A stretch of DNA of 53,292 bases, taken from the NCBI RefSeq assembly GCF_023806635.1, contig NZ_JAMTDQ010000108.1, positions 1 through 53,292 on the forward strand, written 5' to 3'. This document shows, piece by piece, positions 1 to 8,900 of the stretch. How positions within the stretch are numbered: position 1 is the stretch's first letter; each line of letters starts with the position of its first letter. Both the position numbers and the translations under genes were made by a program. Source of the DNA: Accumulibacter sp. (lineage in GTDB: Bacteria; Pseudomonadota; Gammaproteobacteria; Burkholderiales; Rhodocyclaceae). Under the pieces are notes generated by a model that was not told where the DNA came from, ran no database searches, and worked only from the letters and a program-made list of their open reading frames with translations.

Positions 1-1214
1 GTCATCTGGTCGCCTTGCACCGTCCGCGACCGAAGGCGGAAGCCTACCTGCGGCTACGCACGCTGCCGGGCGAACAGGCCCAAGTCGATTGGGCGCACTT
101 CGGCCATCTGGAAATCGGCCGCGCCCGCCGGGCCCTGATGGCGTTCGTGATGGTACTGGCGTGGTCGCGCATGATCTACCTGCGCTTCTTCCTCGATGCG
201 CGCATGGAGAACTTTCTGCGCGGCCATGTCGGCGCGTTTGGCGCCTGGGGGGGCCTACCGAGAGTGCTGCTGTACGACAATCTGAAGAGCGCCGTCCTCG
301 AGCGACAAGGGCAGGCGATCCGCTTCAATCCCACCTTGCTGCAGTTCGCCGGTCATTATCGCTACGAGCCTCGCCCGGTGGCGATCGCGCGGGGGAATGA
401 GAAGGGGCGCGTGGAAAGGGCCATTCGCTATGCGCGCGAAGCCTTCTTCGCCGGTCGCAGCTTCCTGGATCTGGCGGGCCTCAATGCGCAGGCCGAGGCC
501 TGGTGTACGGGAGAAGCGGCGGACCGGCGTTGCCCCGAGGACCCTGCGCTGAGTGTACGCGAAGCCTTCGCGCTGGAAGCGGCTCATCTGCTGGCGTTGC
601 CGGACCATCCGTATCCGACCGATGAGCAGGTGGCGGTGAAGGTCGGCAAGACGCCCTATGTGCGCTTCGACCTGAATGACTATTCGGTGCCTCCGGAGCA
701 GGTGCAGCAGACGCTGACGGTGGTCGCCGACCCACTGCGGGTGCGTATCGTCGATGGCCAGACGGTGCTGGCGACACACCGGCGCAGCTACGACCGGGGG
801 CAGTGCATCGAGGAGCCGGCGCATCTCGCGACCCTGGTCGAGCAGAAGCACCAGGCCAGTTTGCACCGGGGGACCGACCGGCTGACCCGGGCGGTGCCGG
901 AGAGCCGGGAGTTGCTCGTCCAGGCGGCCGGCCGGGGGGCGAATCTGGGGGCAATCACGGCGGCGCTGCTGCGTTTGCTCGATCGCTATGGGGCGAGCGA
1001 GTTGCAGGCAGGCATCGAGGAGGCTCTGGCCCGTCAGGTGCCGCACCCGAACGCGGTGCGCCTGGCACTGGAGCGTCGGCGCGAGACCACCGACCGGCCG
1101 CCACCGGTCGAGATCTCCTTGCCCGAGCACCTGCAGCGCCGCGATACGCCCGTCCGGCCGCATCGGCTGGAACCCTACGACCGACTGACGGAGGCGAGCG
1201 ATGATCCCGAGTGA
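1..1214 (+). CDS. istA: IS21 transposase IstA, 3' part
   Basis: DDE transposase of an IS21-family element, which cuts and joins the element ends with IstB as ATP-dependent helper. The frame is open from the first base; about 400 residues are visible, so roughly the first 100 of a usual ~500-residue IstA are missing. The integrase core starts with [10 protein letters not shown] (first catalytic Asp in a QVDW context), continues through [11 protein letters not shown] (second Asp) and an [12 protein letters not shown] segment that carries the third acidic residue. The C-terminal part is the usual variable IstA tail. The stop codon overlaps the start of istB by 14 nt, the normal arrangement in this family. 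No frameshift is visible, so the element may still be active. Confidence 0.93.
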   Translation, partial: HLVALHRPRPKAEAYLRLRTLPGEQAQVDWAHFGHLEIGRARRALMAFVMVLAWSRMIYLRFFLDARMENFLRGHVGAFGAWGGLPRVLLYDNLKSAVLERQGQAIRFNPTLLQFAGHYRYEPRPVAIARGNEKGRVERAIRYAREAFFAGRSFLDLAGLNAQAEAWCTGEAADRRCPEDPALSVREAFALEAAHLLALPDHPYPTDEQVAVKVGKTPYVRFDLNDYSVPPEQVQQTLTVVADPLRVRIVDGQTVLATHRRSYDRGQCIEEPAHLATLVEQKHQASLHRGTDRLTRAVPESRELLVQAAGRGANLGAITAALLRLLDRYGASELQAGIEEALARQVPHPNAVRLALERRRETTDRPPPVEISLPEHLQRRDTPVRPHRLEPYDRLTEASDDPE

Positions 1215-1962
1215 GGCCTTGCGCAAACGGGCACAAGCCTTGAATCTGCATGGCTTGCTGGCCCATTGGTCGGAGCTGGCCGAGTGCGCCTGGGTCGAGC
1301 CCTTGCTGACCTGGGAGGAGACCGAACGGGCCCGGCGCAGTCTGGAGCGCCGTCTGGCCGATGCGCACATCGGCCGCTTCAAGCCGCTCGCGGATTTCGA
1401 TTGGGACTGGCCCCAGCAGTGCGATCGGACCGCGATCAGCGAGTTGATGAGCCTGGAGTTCCTGAAGAGCGCGAGCAATGCCATTCTGGTCGGGGCAAGT
1501 GGGCTGGGCAAGTCGACGATCGCCCGCAACATCGCGCACCGGGCCGTCCTGTCGGGGCATACGGTGTTGTTTGCCACCGCCGGTCAGCTCCTCGGCGATC
1601 TGGCAGCGATCGACAGCGATTCGGCTCTGCGCCGGCGATTGCGTCACTATGCGGCGCCGGCGCTGCTGGTGATCGACGAGGTCGGCTATCTGTCGTATTC
1701 GAACCGCCACGCCGATCTGCTCTTCGAGCTGATCAACCGTCGCCACGAGTGCCGCAGCACGCTGATCACGACCAACCGTTCGTTCTCCGAGTGGCCGGAG
1801 GTCTTCCCCAATGCAGCCTGTACTGTCGCCCTGATCGATCGTCTCGTTCATCACGCCGAGATCGTCGCCATCAAGGGGGAATCCTATCGGCGCAAGGAGG
1901 CGCAGGAACGCACCGAGCAGCGAGCCCGGAAACGCCGATCCGCAGCCGGGGCTGCCACATGA
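1201..1962 (+). CDS. istB: IS21 helper ATPase IstB
   Basis: 253-residue AAA+ ATPase that assists IstA in target selection and strand transfer. Walker A is GASGLGKST near residues 98-106, Walker B is [10 protein letters not shown] near 155-164, and the sensor-like [15 protein letters not shown] follows near 195. Length and motif spacing are standard for IstB. The start overlaps the istA end by 14 nt in another frame, so the two are probably translationally coupled. The stop overlaps the start of a small downstream ORF (ATGA, 1959-1962). It appears intact. Confidence 0.95.
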   Translation: MIPSEALRKRAQALNLHGLLAHWSELAECAWVEPLLTWEETERARRSLERRLADAHIGRFKPLADFDWDWPQQCDRTAISELMSLEFLKSASNAILVGASGLGKSTIARNIAHRAVLSGHTVLFATAGQLLGDLAAIDSDSALRRRLRHYAAPALLVIDEVGYLSYSNRHADLLFELINRRHECRSTLITTNRSFSEWPEVFPNAACTVALIDRLVHHAEIVAIKGESYRRKEAQERTEQRARKRRSAAGAAT

Positions 1963-2201
1963 AGCCTTATCACCTGCCTTCCGGGCTGGGCGGTGGGCTC
2001 GATTTCCTGATCTGTGCCGACTGGACCCCGGAGCAGGCGCTGGCCGTCGTCGAACTGCTCGAAGATCTGCGTGACCGCATCTGGGCTCACTACGAGTTGG
2101 CGCTCTTCGACTTGCTGCGACAGGAACGCGACGGTCCGCGCGAACCACTTCCTGGCGACCACAGCACAGCCGACCACTGGCCTGACGAACCCCCGTTCTG
2201 A
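1959..2201 (+). CDS. Small third ORF of the IS21 element, unknown function
   Basis: 80-residue acidic protein beginning [16 protein letters not shown] and ending in DEPPF. Its ATG overlaps the istB stop by 4 nt (ATGA), and a strong terminator follows 23 nt after its stop, so it is transcribed with istAB as a passenger of the element. A helical centre (residues about 20-52, QALAVVELLEDLRDRIW) is the only clear structure; no catalytic motif is visible. I do not recognise a family. The tight coupling and the position before the terminator argue for a real gene. Confidence 0.6.
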   Translation: MKPYHLPSGLGGGLDFLICADWTPEQALAVVELLEDLRDRIWAHYELALFDLLRQERDGPREPLPGDHSTADHWPDEPPF

Positions 2202-2215
2202 ACATCGTCGATCGC

Positions 2216-3268
2216 TCAGACTTCAAGGGGCCTCCGTCGGCCCCTTTTTATGTCGACTCCACCACTCAACCATTCTCCGCCATCTTTGCGCGCCAGATAT
2301 CCGCGCTTCTTCGCAGCCACTAACATGAACTGACATACAGGGCAAGTTACCTTCCCGTTTCTTACCGTACCAGGCCCGAATTCTGAGACCGGGAGCGCAG
2401 TGCGCACATCGACGGCTATTGAACGGTCCTTGACTATTAGCTTTACTCCGACCCCTCGGCGGCGAGAAATCAGTGTCTGATTCATCAGTGGTATTACCGC
2501 CCCACATCCAGGCCCTTCGCATTGAATAGTCCTTGCCCATAGGTATGCAATCGGTTTAGCTCCATCTGGGTCAGCCGGGTAGAACTCTGCGCACTTCTTA
2601 GTCGCCTCTTGCTTTAACCACGTCCCCCATTTATTGGCCTCATCGGCCAGGCGCTGCCCAAACTTCGGGATGTATTCCAGCACCACCTTATTCAGTAACA
2701 CCGGGATTGGATTCAGATCGCTGGCGAAAGCATCGGCCCCTACACGCAGAGCCTCCAAGGGTAGCGATCCTCCTCCAGCAAACGGATCAAGCACCAACGG
2801 TCGGGTACCGGGAACGCCGCCGAGCGACTCATGGGCGACCTGTGTCAGCCCGCGACTGGTGGCAAGGTAAGTGCTGTCCCTCGAGTTGTCCCAGTTCGAG
2901 AAATCCGCGATGAAGTCGAGCAAGGCGCCGCGTAGCTCCACCGGGTCATCGAACAGCGCCGGGTTCTTGCGTGCGCCGTCGAACCGGCGCCGACTTTCCG
3001 GGGAGAGCAGGATTTGCTGCTCGTGCGTCGTCCATGCCTGCATCGCCTGCCGCGCGGCATTGAGAAAGTCGACCGGGCAAGCGGGGTCGGCGGGGTCGGG
3101 CCAGAGGGATGCGAGGATGACTGCCCGGCATGCGGCCAGCGGGCGGCGTGCCCACCAGATGTGCAGGGTCGAGATGTGCCCGTGGCGGATGCCTTTCTCG
3201 CGCCGTGCATGCGCGGAAATCCGCTTGATCGGGAGATCCACCTCGATGAGGCGTTTCGGATAGTTCAT
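2216..3268 (-). pseudogene. DUF1156-type adenine-specific DNA methyltransferase, truncated by IS21
   Basis: N-terminal about 335 residues of a DUF1156 DNA methyltransferase; full proteins of this family are about 900-1000 residues. Hallmarks are the N-terminal NYPKRLIEVDLPI and the HIWWARRPLAACRAVIL segment (DUF1156), then the SAM-binding motif LDPFAGGGSLPLEALR near residues 164-179 and a zinc-ribbon-like TCPVC near 310. Homology stops at about LARKDGG; the last ~20 residues (to a stop at 2216) are read from IS21 DNA. The catalytic (D/N)PPY motif, which in this family lies further downstream, is therefore missing here. I chose the ATG at 3268 because it overlaps the upstream TOPRIM-like gene by 4 nt (ATGA); a start 9 nt earlier is possible. 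The rest of the gene may lie beyond the left end of the IS, outside the window. The role was probably self-DNA modification for the linked helicase system. Confidence 0.85.
2225..2249 (+). terminator. Rho-independent terminator of the IS21 operon
   Basis: Perfect 8-bp stem AAGGGGCC/GGCCCCTT (2225-2232 and 2239-2246) with the 6-nt loop TCCGTC, followed by a T run to 2249. It lies 23 nt after the third IS ORF. It would end istAB transcription and also protect the IS from read-out into the broken methyltransferase gene. Confidence 0.8.
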
Positions 3269-3852
3269 GCGCGCCATCCCTTGAAGACGGCGCGCATCTC
3301 CTCAACAAAGCGCCCCAGCGACGCGTCGGTTCCCGCCACGCGGGATAGATCCATCGCATTCACGATGTCGTCGGCAAACTCGATTCCGCCAAGACTGGGC
3401 ACAATGCCACTGGCCCGAATGGCGTCTATCAGCACTTTCTTGTAGCGCGCGCGCTCGCATTTCGTGTCCGGCGCATCGCAGCCGCGACCGAAAAGCGCCT
3501 TGAAGGCCGCCGAGTCCGCCAGCAGCCAGCGCTCGATATGCGGATCGGGCACGGCACATACAGTCGGGACAGCAATCTTTCCGGTCTCGGCGTTGATCTG
3601 GCGCAGACGTTCCACCAAGCCTCTGCAATTGGCATCGGTGGCAACCACTAGCAAATCCGGCAGGTTGTCACGCCCGCGCATCAGGTCCCGCAAGAAGTGC
3701 TTGAGCTCAGTCACGACCGCACCATGTCCACGGCGCGCGTTGCGCCAGTCCATGTGAACCTGGATGCCAGACTCCGCAGCCAGCCGTTGCAGCAATGCGG
3801 CAAGAAACTCCTTGTGAGCCTGGTCCTCGACAAAGAGCGCGATGTCACGCAT
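3265..3852 (-). CDS. TOPRIM-like small protein paired with AAA ATPase
   Basis: 195-residue protein starting MRDIALFVEDQ. The arrangement of an N-terminal strand with Glu9 (FVEDQ), then a hydrophobic strand ending in VVATDANCRG (Asp73, Asn75), fits a TOPRIM fold like those encoded next to OLD-like or RloA/AriA-type ATPases. The second acidic position would be Asn rather than Asp (DxN). The motif calls are mine and no fold prediction was run. The start at 3852 was chosen because it overlaps the ATPase gene by 8 nt (ATGCGTGA); the frame is open further upstream but that part has no homology-like character and lies inside the ATPase gene. In an OLD-like pair this subunit would be the nuclease or effector arm. 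The nearest families by style are the RloB/DUF4435/DUF4276 class, but I cannot choose between them. Confidence 0.65.
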   Translation of the reverse strand: MRDIALFVEDQAHKEFLAALLQRLAAESGIQVHMDWRNARRGHGAVVTELKHFLRDLMRGRDNLPDLLVVATDANCRGLVERLRQINAETGKIAVPTVCAVPDPHIERWLLADSAAFKALFGRGCDAPDTKCERARYKKVLIDAIRASGIVPSLGGIEFADDIVNAMDLSRVAGTDASLGRFVEEMRAVFKGWRA

Positions 3853-5158
3853 CGAAATCTCCCCGCAGCATTCGCTCGGAGACGGTGAGTTCATCCTCGT
3901 TCTCATCCATGAGCGCCTGGTCGACGTCGCCTCGCTTTGCCAACGCCCCCCAGGCCGCAAAGGGCTCGATCCGCGTTTCGCCATCGACGCGCTTGCAGGC
4001 AAACAGCGATTCCTCTTCCACCAGATCAGGCAATAGTGGCGAATGCGTTGTCACGATGTATTGGGTTTCTCCGAACGACGCCCGGGTTTTGAGCAGTTCG
4101 GCCACCAACTGGATGCGGCGCGGATGGATGCCGTTCTCGGGTTCCTCGAAACCGATCAACGATGGCTGTTCTTGCGCACCTGCCAGCGACAAAAGCCCAA
4201 GGATGCGCAATGTGCCTTCAGACAGGATGCGCGCAGGTACCGAAATGCCGTGCTCCCTCAGCTTGAGTTCGACCTCGCCGAGCTTGCTGACATCCACATC
4301 GATACCTTGCACGTTGGGCATGAGGGTACGCATGGCTTTTTCCACGGCCGTGAATTGGCGCGGATCGAGCGCCTTCAACGTGTTGAGGAAGGAGGCCAGT
4401 TCTTCGCCCATCTGTCCGATGTGTCGAACCTCCTTGACCGGATTGGAGGTGCGCATGCGCTCACGCGGTTCGAAGTAAAAAAACAACCAGCTTTCCAACT
4501 CCTTGCGCATCGCGACCAGATGCGGGTAATGCGGGGGGTAGTGCGGCAGGGAGAGAATGCTGTGATCCAGATGGCGTTCGTAATAAGTCGGGTGCGCCTG
4601 GCCCTCAAGGCGCAGGTGCAGTCGATTACCTTCGCGCGACAGGAAGGGTCTGCGCTTGCCGATCGGCTCGCCCTTGTCCGTCAATGCGGCGAGATATTCG
4701 TCCGCAACGCGGAGCACCCCTGACTTCGGTCTCATTTCAATCTCGATTCGGTAACGCAGGTTTCTTGCCTTGACGGCAGCGATGGTCCTGGCTGAGATGC
4801 CATCCGCTTCGAGTTCTCCTGAACGGCGCATTTCCCAGATCTGACGATTGACGGCATCGACGACGGCATTGGAAAGCCGTACGTCGACCTCGATGGAAAA
4901 TGACAGGCTATCCTTCTCCAGCAAGCCTTCGATGCCTTTTTCTCCGAATGAGAATGATTCGAGCGGCTTGCCACGGTAAGGGGGAGCGAACGCCTCCTTG
5001 ATCGTTCTTTCCGTCGTAAGCTTCGACAATAATTGCAGACAGTCGAGGAAGTTGCTTTTTCCCGCTGCATTGGGGCCGAAAAGAATCGACAGGTCGGCGA
5101 GTCGAAGGTCGAGGTGCTTCAGCGACTTGTAGCCATCGATCTTGACGCGTGTCAGCAT
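3845..5158 (-). CDS. AAA ATPase, OLD/RloA-like (ABC-type ATPase head)
   Basis: 437-residue ATPase. Walker A is FGPNAAGKSNF (residues about 27-37), preceded by the typical KIDGYKSLKHLDLRL start. The ABC signature-like segment is LSEGTLRILGLLSL (about 324-337), Walker B is LIGFEEPENGIHP (about 346-358) and the H-loop is TTHSPLLPDL (about 379-388). A poorly conserved helical insert lies between residues 90 and 300. This is the SMC/Rad50-like AAA_21 architecture found in many defence ATPases (OLD, RloA, AriA). Translation starts 1 nt after the helicase stop, and the end overlaps the TOPRIM-like gene by 8 nt, so ATPase and TOPRIM protein are probably made in fixed ratio and form a complex. No frameshift is visible. 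Confidence 0.88.
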   Translation of the reverse strand: MLTRVKIDGYKSLKHLDLRLADLSILFGPNAAGKSNFLDCLQLLSKLTTERTIKEAFAPPYRGKPLESFSFGEKGIEGLLEKDSLSFSIEVDVRLSNAVVDAVNRQIWEMRRSGELEADGISARTIAAVKARNLRYRIEIEMRPKSGVLRVADEYLAALTDKGEPIGKRRPFLSREGNRLHLRLEGQAHPTYYERHLDHSILSLPHYPPHYPHLVAMRKELESWLFFYFEPRERMRTSNPVKEVRHIGQMGEELASFLNTLKALDPRQFTAVEKAMRTLMPNVQGIDVDVSKLGEVELKLREHGISVPARILSEGTLRILGLLSLAGAQEQPSLIGFEEPENGIHPRRIQLVAELLKTRASFGETQYIVTTHSPLLPDLVEEESLFACKRVDGETRIEPFAAWGALAKRGDVDQALMDENEDELTVSERMLRGDFDA

Positions 5159-5159
5159 G

Positions 5160-8100
5160 TCATTTCACCTCGTTCGGATTGACAATGTATTCAGCCCGGT
5201 CCTGGTTGAGTTCGACTGGCGATCGGATCGAACTGACGTTCAGCCTGTAATGGTCGACCTTCACCACCGGCTGCCATTCCAATGTCGCCGGGTTGCGCAG
5301 AATGTTAATGTTGGGCGTCTCGGCTGCGCAGTGGAACACAACATACAACCAGTAATCGTTGGCGAGACGCTGGGCGGTGCGGTATTCATTGGACGTCAGG
5401 GCCACCTCGCCGGCATGGGCGCGTCCCTTGACCTCGATGAAACGCACATCGATGGCAGTCTTCGGGTCTTCCGGATGTGGCATGCGCGAGATCAGGTCGA
5501 ACCCGCGATTGTCGGCCTCGACGCTCTCGACGACGCGGCCTTGCGCCTCCTCGTGGGCGATCACCGCCTTGACGGCGATCCGCTCGATTTCCGGGTCGCT
5601 GACCATGGGCGCGATGCCGGGCGCGGTTCGTTCGGGGTGTGGCAACACCCACACGCGGCCGATGTGCTGGATGTCGCCAACCGAACACTGCTTTTCCTGC
5701 TCCAGTTCGCCACGCCGGCGTTGCAGGCGGTGGTCGAGTTCCAGCAGCTTGTCCTCGGAAATCCTGATGCGCCCGTCCAGACCGGATTCCTGACTGCCGG
5801 ATTCCCTCTGCTCGATGAGTCCGGCCTGGATGCGTTGCTCGCGGTCGATGATGGTGTTGAGCGAGAGTTCGATGTGGCGGGAAATCGTAGCGGTCTCGCG
5901 GGCGCGCTCTTTCTGCACTTCGTCGAGCAACGGATTCAGCGCGCGCTCCAGCAGTGTCATTTCGAGCTGGGTGCGGCCTGGCAAGGCATCGTCGGCGGGG
6001 ACAGCCTGCGGCCTGGTACTGGCGGTCAGGTCGAGGAACAGGGTGGGCTGCTTGATGGCCAGGTTGCCATCCGTGCCGGTCTGGACCACGAACAGGCGCT
6101 TGTGGAGGGTATTGCCCCGGCCATCACGGATCGAGGCGCTGAACACGTCCAGCCGATACGGTTGCGCGCTGTGCAGGTCGAAGAACACCGTGCCCCGCTT
6201 GAGGTGGTCCTGCACCTGCGTGAGCACTTCGTCGCGCACCGTTTCAAAGAGGGGATGGCCGGGAGTCACCCACTCCAGGGTGGCATCCTGCTTGAGCAGT
6301 TCCTTGTCGAAAACAATGTTGCCGTATTCGCGGCCAAGCTTGCCGAATCGGGATTCAAGGCGTTCGCCCGTCGGCCAGAGGTTGCGCGGCACGCGACCGA
6401 CCTTGTAGGTGCGGGCTCCGGCCTTGACGGGCTTCGCAGCGATCCCGGTCACGCCGGCCGAGCCGAGGAAGAAGTCCTCGATCACTTCCGGCACCAGGCG
6501 GCGTTCCTTGGCTTCGGCTGACTTGCCGACGATGGCCGAAAGGTTCAACTCGCGTTTTGCGAGGCCTTCCAGGGTTGAGTTGGTGATGTTCTCGAAGCGG
6601 GAGCGGTCGACCTGCTCGATGATGCGCGCCTTGATGAGATCCTCGGTCATCTGGTTCTGCGCGTACATGTCGCGCAACATCTTTTCGAGCTGGTTGGCCG
6701 GGAAGACGTCGCCCAGGACATTGAAGATCTTGCCGGTGCGCTTGGGATCGAGGTCGTCCTGGATGGCTTCGATCCGCTCAAAGAGCTTTTGCAGCACACG
6801 GCCCTCGCGGGTGTTGCTGCTGACAAAATTGAAGATCAGGCAATCCTTTTCCTGGCCGTAGCGGTGGATGCGGCCCATGCGCTGTTCCAGCCGCACCGGG
6901 TTCCAGGGGATGTCGTAGTTGATCATCAGCCAGCAGAATTGCAGGTTGATGCCCTCGCCGGCAGCCTCGGTGGCGACCAGCACCTGGGCGGATTCGCGGA
7001 ATTCGCGCTCGGCAAAAATGCGGGTGCCCGGCGTGTCACGATCGCCGATCTTCATGCCGCCGTGAATCTGCGTCAGCGTCAGCCCCCACTCGCGCAGCTT
7101 GCCGAGAGGGCGTCCGTCGTGGCCGTCGCCAGCAAGGAAGCCCAGGGTGTCCTTGTGCTCGGTGAAGATGAGCAGCTTCATTTTCGGGTCGGCGAATACC
7201 CCCTGTTGCTTCAGCAGTTCCTTGAGGGATACGAGCTTGGTCTCGATCTCCTTCTTTTCGAGATCGCGCGCCTGGTTGATGAGCTTGGTCAGCTCGGCGA
7301 TTTCCTCGCGCAGGGCGGCAGGGTCGATGTTGGCGACCGCATCCTCCAGCCGGGCGATGATTTCCTGCTGCTCCTCGTCGGACAAGTCCTCGAAATCATC
7401 CGGCAGCTTCTTGTTCATCAGTTCGCGGCGGTAGCCCTCGGGATCCTTCAGGATGCGCTCGCGCTTGTCGCGCATGCGCTCCAGGCTGCGCCGCACCGCG
7501 TACAGGCTCGATGCAAAGCGGCGCTGGAGCATGGCCATGGTGAATGCCAATGCCCGGCCGCGCGCGGAGTCGTCCTGCGCCGCCTTGACGGATTGATCCT
7601 CTACGTATGTGGTCAGCTGGTGATAGAAGTCGTATTCCTCGTCGGAGATCTTGAATTCCGAGGTAGTGACGATGCGCTGGGTGAACAGTGCTTTGACGTG
7701 TCCGGTTTCCGGTGCCGGGAACGTGACCAGCGCTTCCTTGACGCGCCTGAGGTAAAACGGCGCTTCGTGACGTGCCATGGCTTCTTCGAGGCTGCTGATG
7801 TCGCCGTAGACGTCACGATCAAGCAGCTCGAGGAAGAGGCAGAAATTCTCCGGATCGCCCTTGTGCGGGGTCGCGGTCATCAGCAGGTAGTGGTCGGTCA
7901 TTTCCGACAGAGCCTCGCCCAGCTGATAGGCGAGGGTTTTCTTGTCGCTGCTGTAGGCCGACATCTTGTGGGCCTCATCGACGATGATCAGATCCCAGCG
8001 ACTACGCAGAAGGCTGCCCTTCGCATCCTCGATCCGCGATACCCAGGACACCGACGTGACGACCTGATCCTTTTCCTGCCACGGGTTGGAACCGTAGTTG

Positions 8101-8657
8101 GCGCGCAGGACATCGCTGCGAATGACCTCGAAGCTCTCGCGGAACTTGTCCTTCATTTCGCGTTGCCACTGGAATGTCAGGTTGGCGGGGGTGATGATCA
8201 ATACGCGCTTGACCAGGCCGCGTATCTTCAATTCCTTGATCAACAGGCCAGCCATGATCGTCTTGCCGGCGCCCGGGTCATCGGCCAGCAGGAAACGGAT
8301 ACGTGGCAGTTTCAGGAAATAGTCGTAAACCGCTTCGAGTTGATGCGGGAGCGGGTCAACACGGGCGATCGACAAAGAAAAATACGGGTCGTATTCATAG
8401 GCCAGTCCGAGGCGCATGGCTTCGATACCGAGCCGGAACTTGCCGGCGTCGCCGTCGAACGGTTCCTGCGCCGGCGATGCGGTCAGCAATGCGAGTTGAT
8501 CCGCTGTGAGAATGGGCTGAAAGACCGTGTTGGATCGAATGCCGCGCGCCGCCAGCTTGACGGCGTTCCCCATGGGCATCAGGGTGAGAATCTCGACAGG
8601 CTCGGGAAACAGCGCGCCGCTGACCGTGATATTGGGCTTGAGTTCTTCGGCCAGCAT
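5160..8657 (-). CDS. SNF2/DEAH-type helicase with C-terminal DUF3883 domain
   Basis: 1165-residue superfamily 2 helicase. Motif I is LADDPGAGKTIMAG (GAGKT at 129-133), motif II is IIVDEAHKMS (DEAH 227-230) and motif III is LLMTATPHKG. The second RecA lobe has LLIFTEHKDTLGFL, then LVATEAAGEGINLQ and QRMGRIHRYGQEKD (motifs V and VI). A long coiled coil rich in Glu/Lys (about 395-475) sits between the lobes. The C-terminal ~120 residues contain DVRFIEVKGRA and NEYRTAQRLANDYWLYVV, the DUF3883 ('NO VEIN' C-terminal) signature, a suspected PD-(D/E)xK-like nuclease fold. This architecture resembles the DrmD-type helicase of DISARM and other restriction-linked translocases. It overlaps the upstream HTH gene by 1 nt (TGATG). 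Likely role: DNA translocation or remodelling of invading DNA. Intact. Confidence 0.9.
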   Translation of the reverse strand: MLAEELKPNITVSGALFPEPVEILTLMPMGNAVKLAARGIRSNTVFQPILTADQLALLTASPAQEPFDGDAGKFRLGIEAMRLGLAYEYDPYFSLSIARVDPLPHQLEAVYDYFLKLPRIRFLLADDPGAGKTIMAGLLIKELKIRGLVKRVLIITPANLTFQWQREMKDKFRESFEVIRSDVLRANYGSNPWQEKDQVVTSVSWVSRIEDAKGSLLRSRWDLIIVDEAHKMSAYSSDKKTLAYQLGEALSEMTDHYLLMTATPHKGDPENFCLFLELLDRDVYGDISSLEEAMARHEAPFYLRRVKEALVTFPAPETGHVKALFTQRIVTTSEFKISDEEYDFYHQLTTYVEDQSVKAAQDDSARGRALAFTMAMLQRRFASSLYAVRRSLERMRDKRERILKDPEGYRRELMNKKLPDDFEDLSDEEQQEIIARLEDAVANIDPAALREEIAELTKLINQARDLEKKEIETKLVSLKELLKQQGVFADPKMKLLIFTEHKDTLGFLAGDGHDGRPLGKLREWGLTLTQIHGGMKIGDRDTPGTRIFAEREFRESAQVLVATEAAGEGINLQFCWLMINYDIPWNPVRLEQRMGRIHRYGQEKDCLIFNFVSSNTREGRVLQKLFERIEAIQDDLDPKRTGKIFNVLGDVFPANQLEKMLRDMYAQNQMTEDLIKARIIEQVDRSRFENITNSTLEGLAKRELNLSAIVGKSAEAKERRLVPEVIEDFFLGSAGVTGIAAKPVKAGARTYKVGRVPRNLWPTGERLESRFGKLGREYGNIVFDKELLKQDATLEWVTPGHPLFETVRDEVLTQVQDHLKRGTVFFDLHSAQPYRLDVFSASIRDGRGNTLHKRLFVVQTGTDGNLAIKQPTLFLDLTASTRPQAVPADDALPGRTQLEMTLLERALNPLLDEVQKERARETATISRHIELSLNTIIDREQRIQAGLIEQRESGSQESGLDGRIRISEDKLLELDHRLQRRRGELEQEKQCSVGDIQHIGRVWVLPHPERTAPGIAPMVSDPEIERIAVKAVIAHEEAQGRVVESVEADNRGFDLISRMPHPEDPKTAIDVRFIEVKGRAHAGEVALTSNEYRTAQRLANDYWLYVVFHCAAETPNINILRNPATLEWQPVVKVDHYRLNVSSIRSPVELNQDRAEYIVNPNEVK

Positions 8658-8863
8658 CAGTGTTCTTTGTTGGCGGTGGATCTACCCGCGACCTGGGAAC
8701 GGATCCAGGCCTCGATGTCGGACTTGGTGAATCGCCACGCCCCGCCGACCTTGAATGCAGGGACTTTCTTGGATGCAGCGAGCCGATAAAGGGTGCGCTC
8801 GGCCACCTTGAGGTAGTTAGCGGCCTCCGGGAGGGTCATGATTTCAGGTTGTGGCCTGGCCAT
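8657..8863 (-). CDS. Excisionase/MerR-like HTH DNA-binding protein
   Basis: 68-residue protein with one winged-helix excisionase-type fold: LPEAANYLKVAERTLYRLAA (residues 11-30), then KKVPAFKVGGAWRFTKSDI (32-50), the standard wing and 'sequence after HTH' pattern. It is the first gene of the helicase-ATPase-TOPRIM-methyltransferase operon and its TGA overlaps the helicase ATG by 1 nt. Such small proteins commonly head defence cassettes and are thought to regulate them; binding to the palindrome at 8901-8910 is my inference. The start at 8863 gives the natural family length; an ATG at 8839 is an alternative. The frame is open for 42 further codons upstream without family resemblance. Confidence 0.82.
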   Translation of the reverse strand: MARPQPEIMTLPEAANYLKVAERTLYRLAASKKVPAFKVGGAWRFTKSDIEAWIRSQVAGRSTANKEH

Positions 8864-8900
8864 TTGAAATGGGTAGTTTGAGGTGGAAAAATTGGCAACT

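Larger units (their letters stand above)
1..2270 (+). mobile_element. IS21-family insertion sequence (left end outside window)
   Basis: The istA-istB pair in overlapping frames defines an IS21-family element read on the plus strand. The 5' end of istA and the left terminus lie outside the window. The right terminus is not certain: the terminator after the third ORF ends at 2249, and recognisable DUF1156 methyltransferase coding resumes (minus strand) at about 2273-2285, so the element must end between about 2250 and 2275. I could not identify a terminal inverted repeat without the left end. Confidence 0.85.

Noticed and set aside
6789-8789. Very long plus-strand open frame opposite the helicase gene
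   Set aside because: It mirrors the helicase codons (antisense reading of a GC-rich gene), has no recognisable motif, and the helicase on the other strand has all its motifs.
2216-8863. Calling the operon DISARM
   Set aside because: Only a DrmD-like helicase and a methyltransferase are present; drmA, drmB and drmC are absent from the window, and the ATPase/TOPRIM pair is not part of DISARM.
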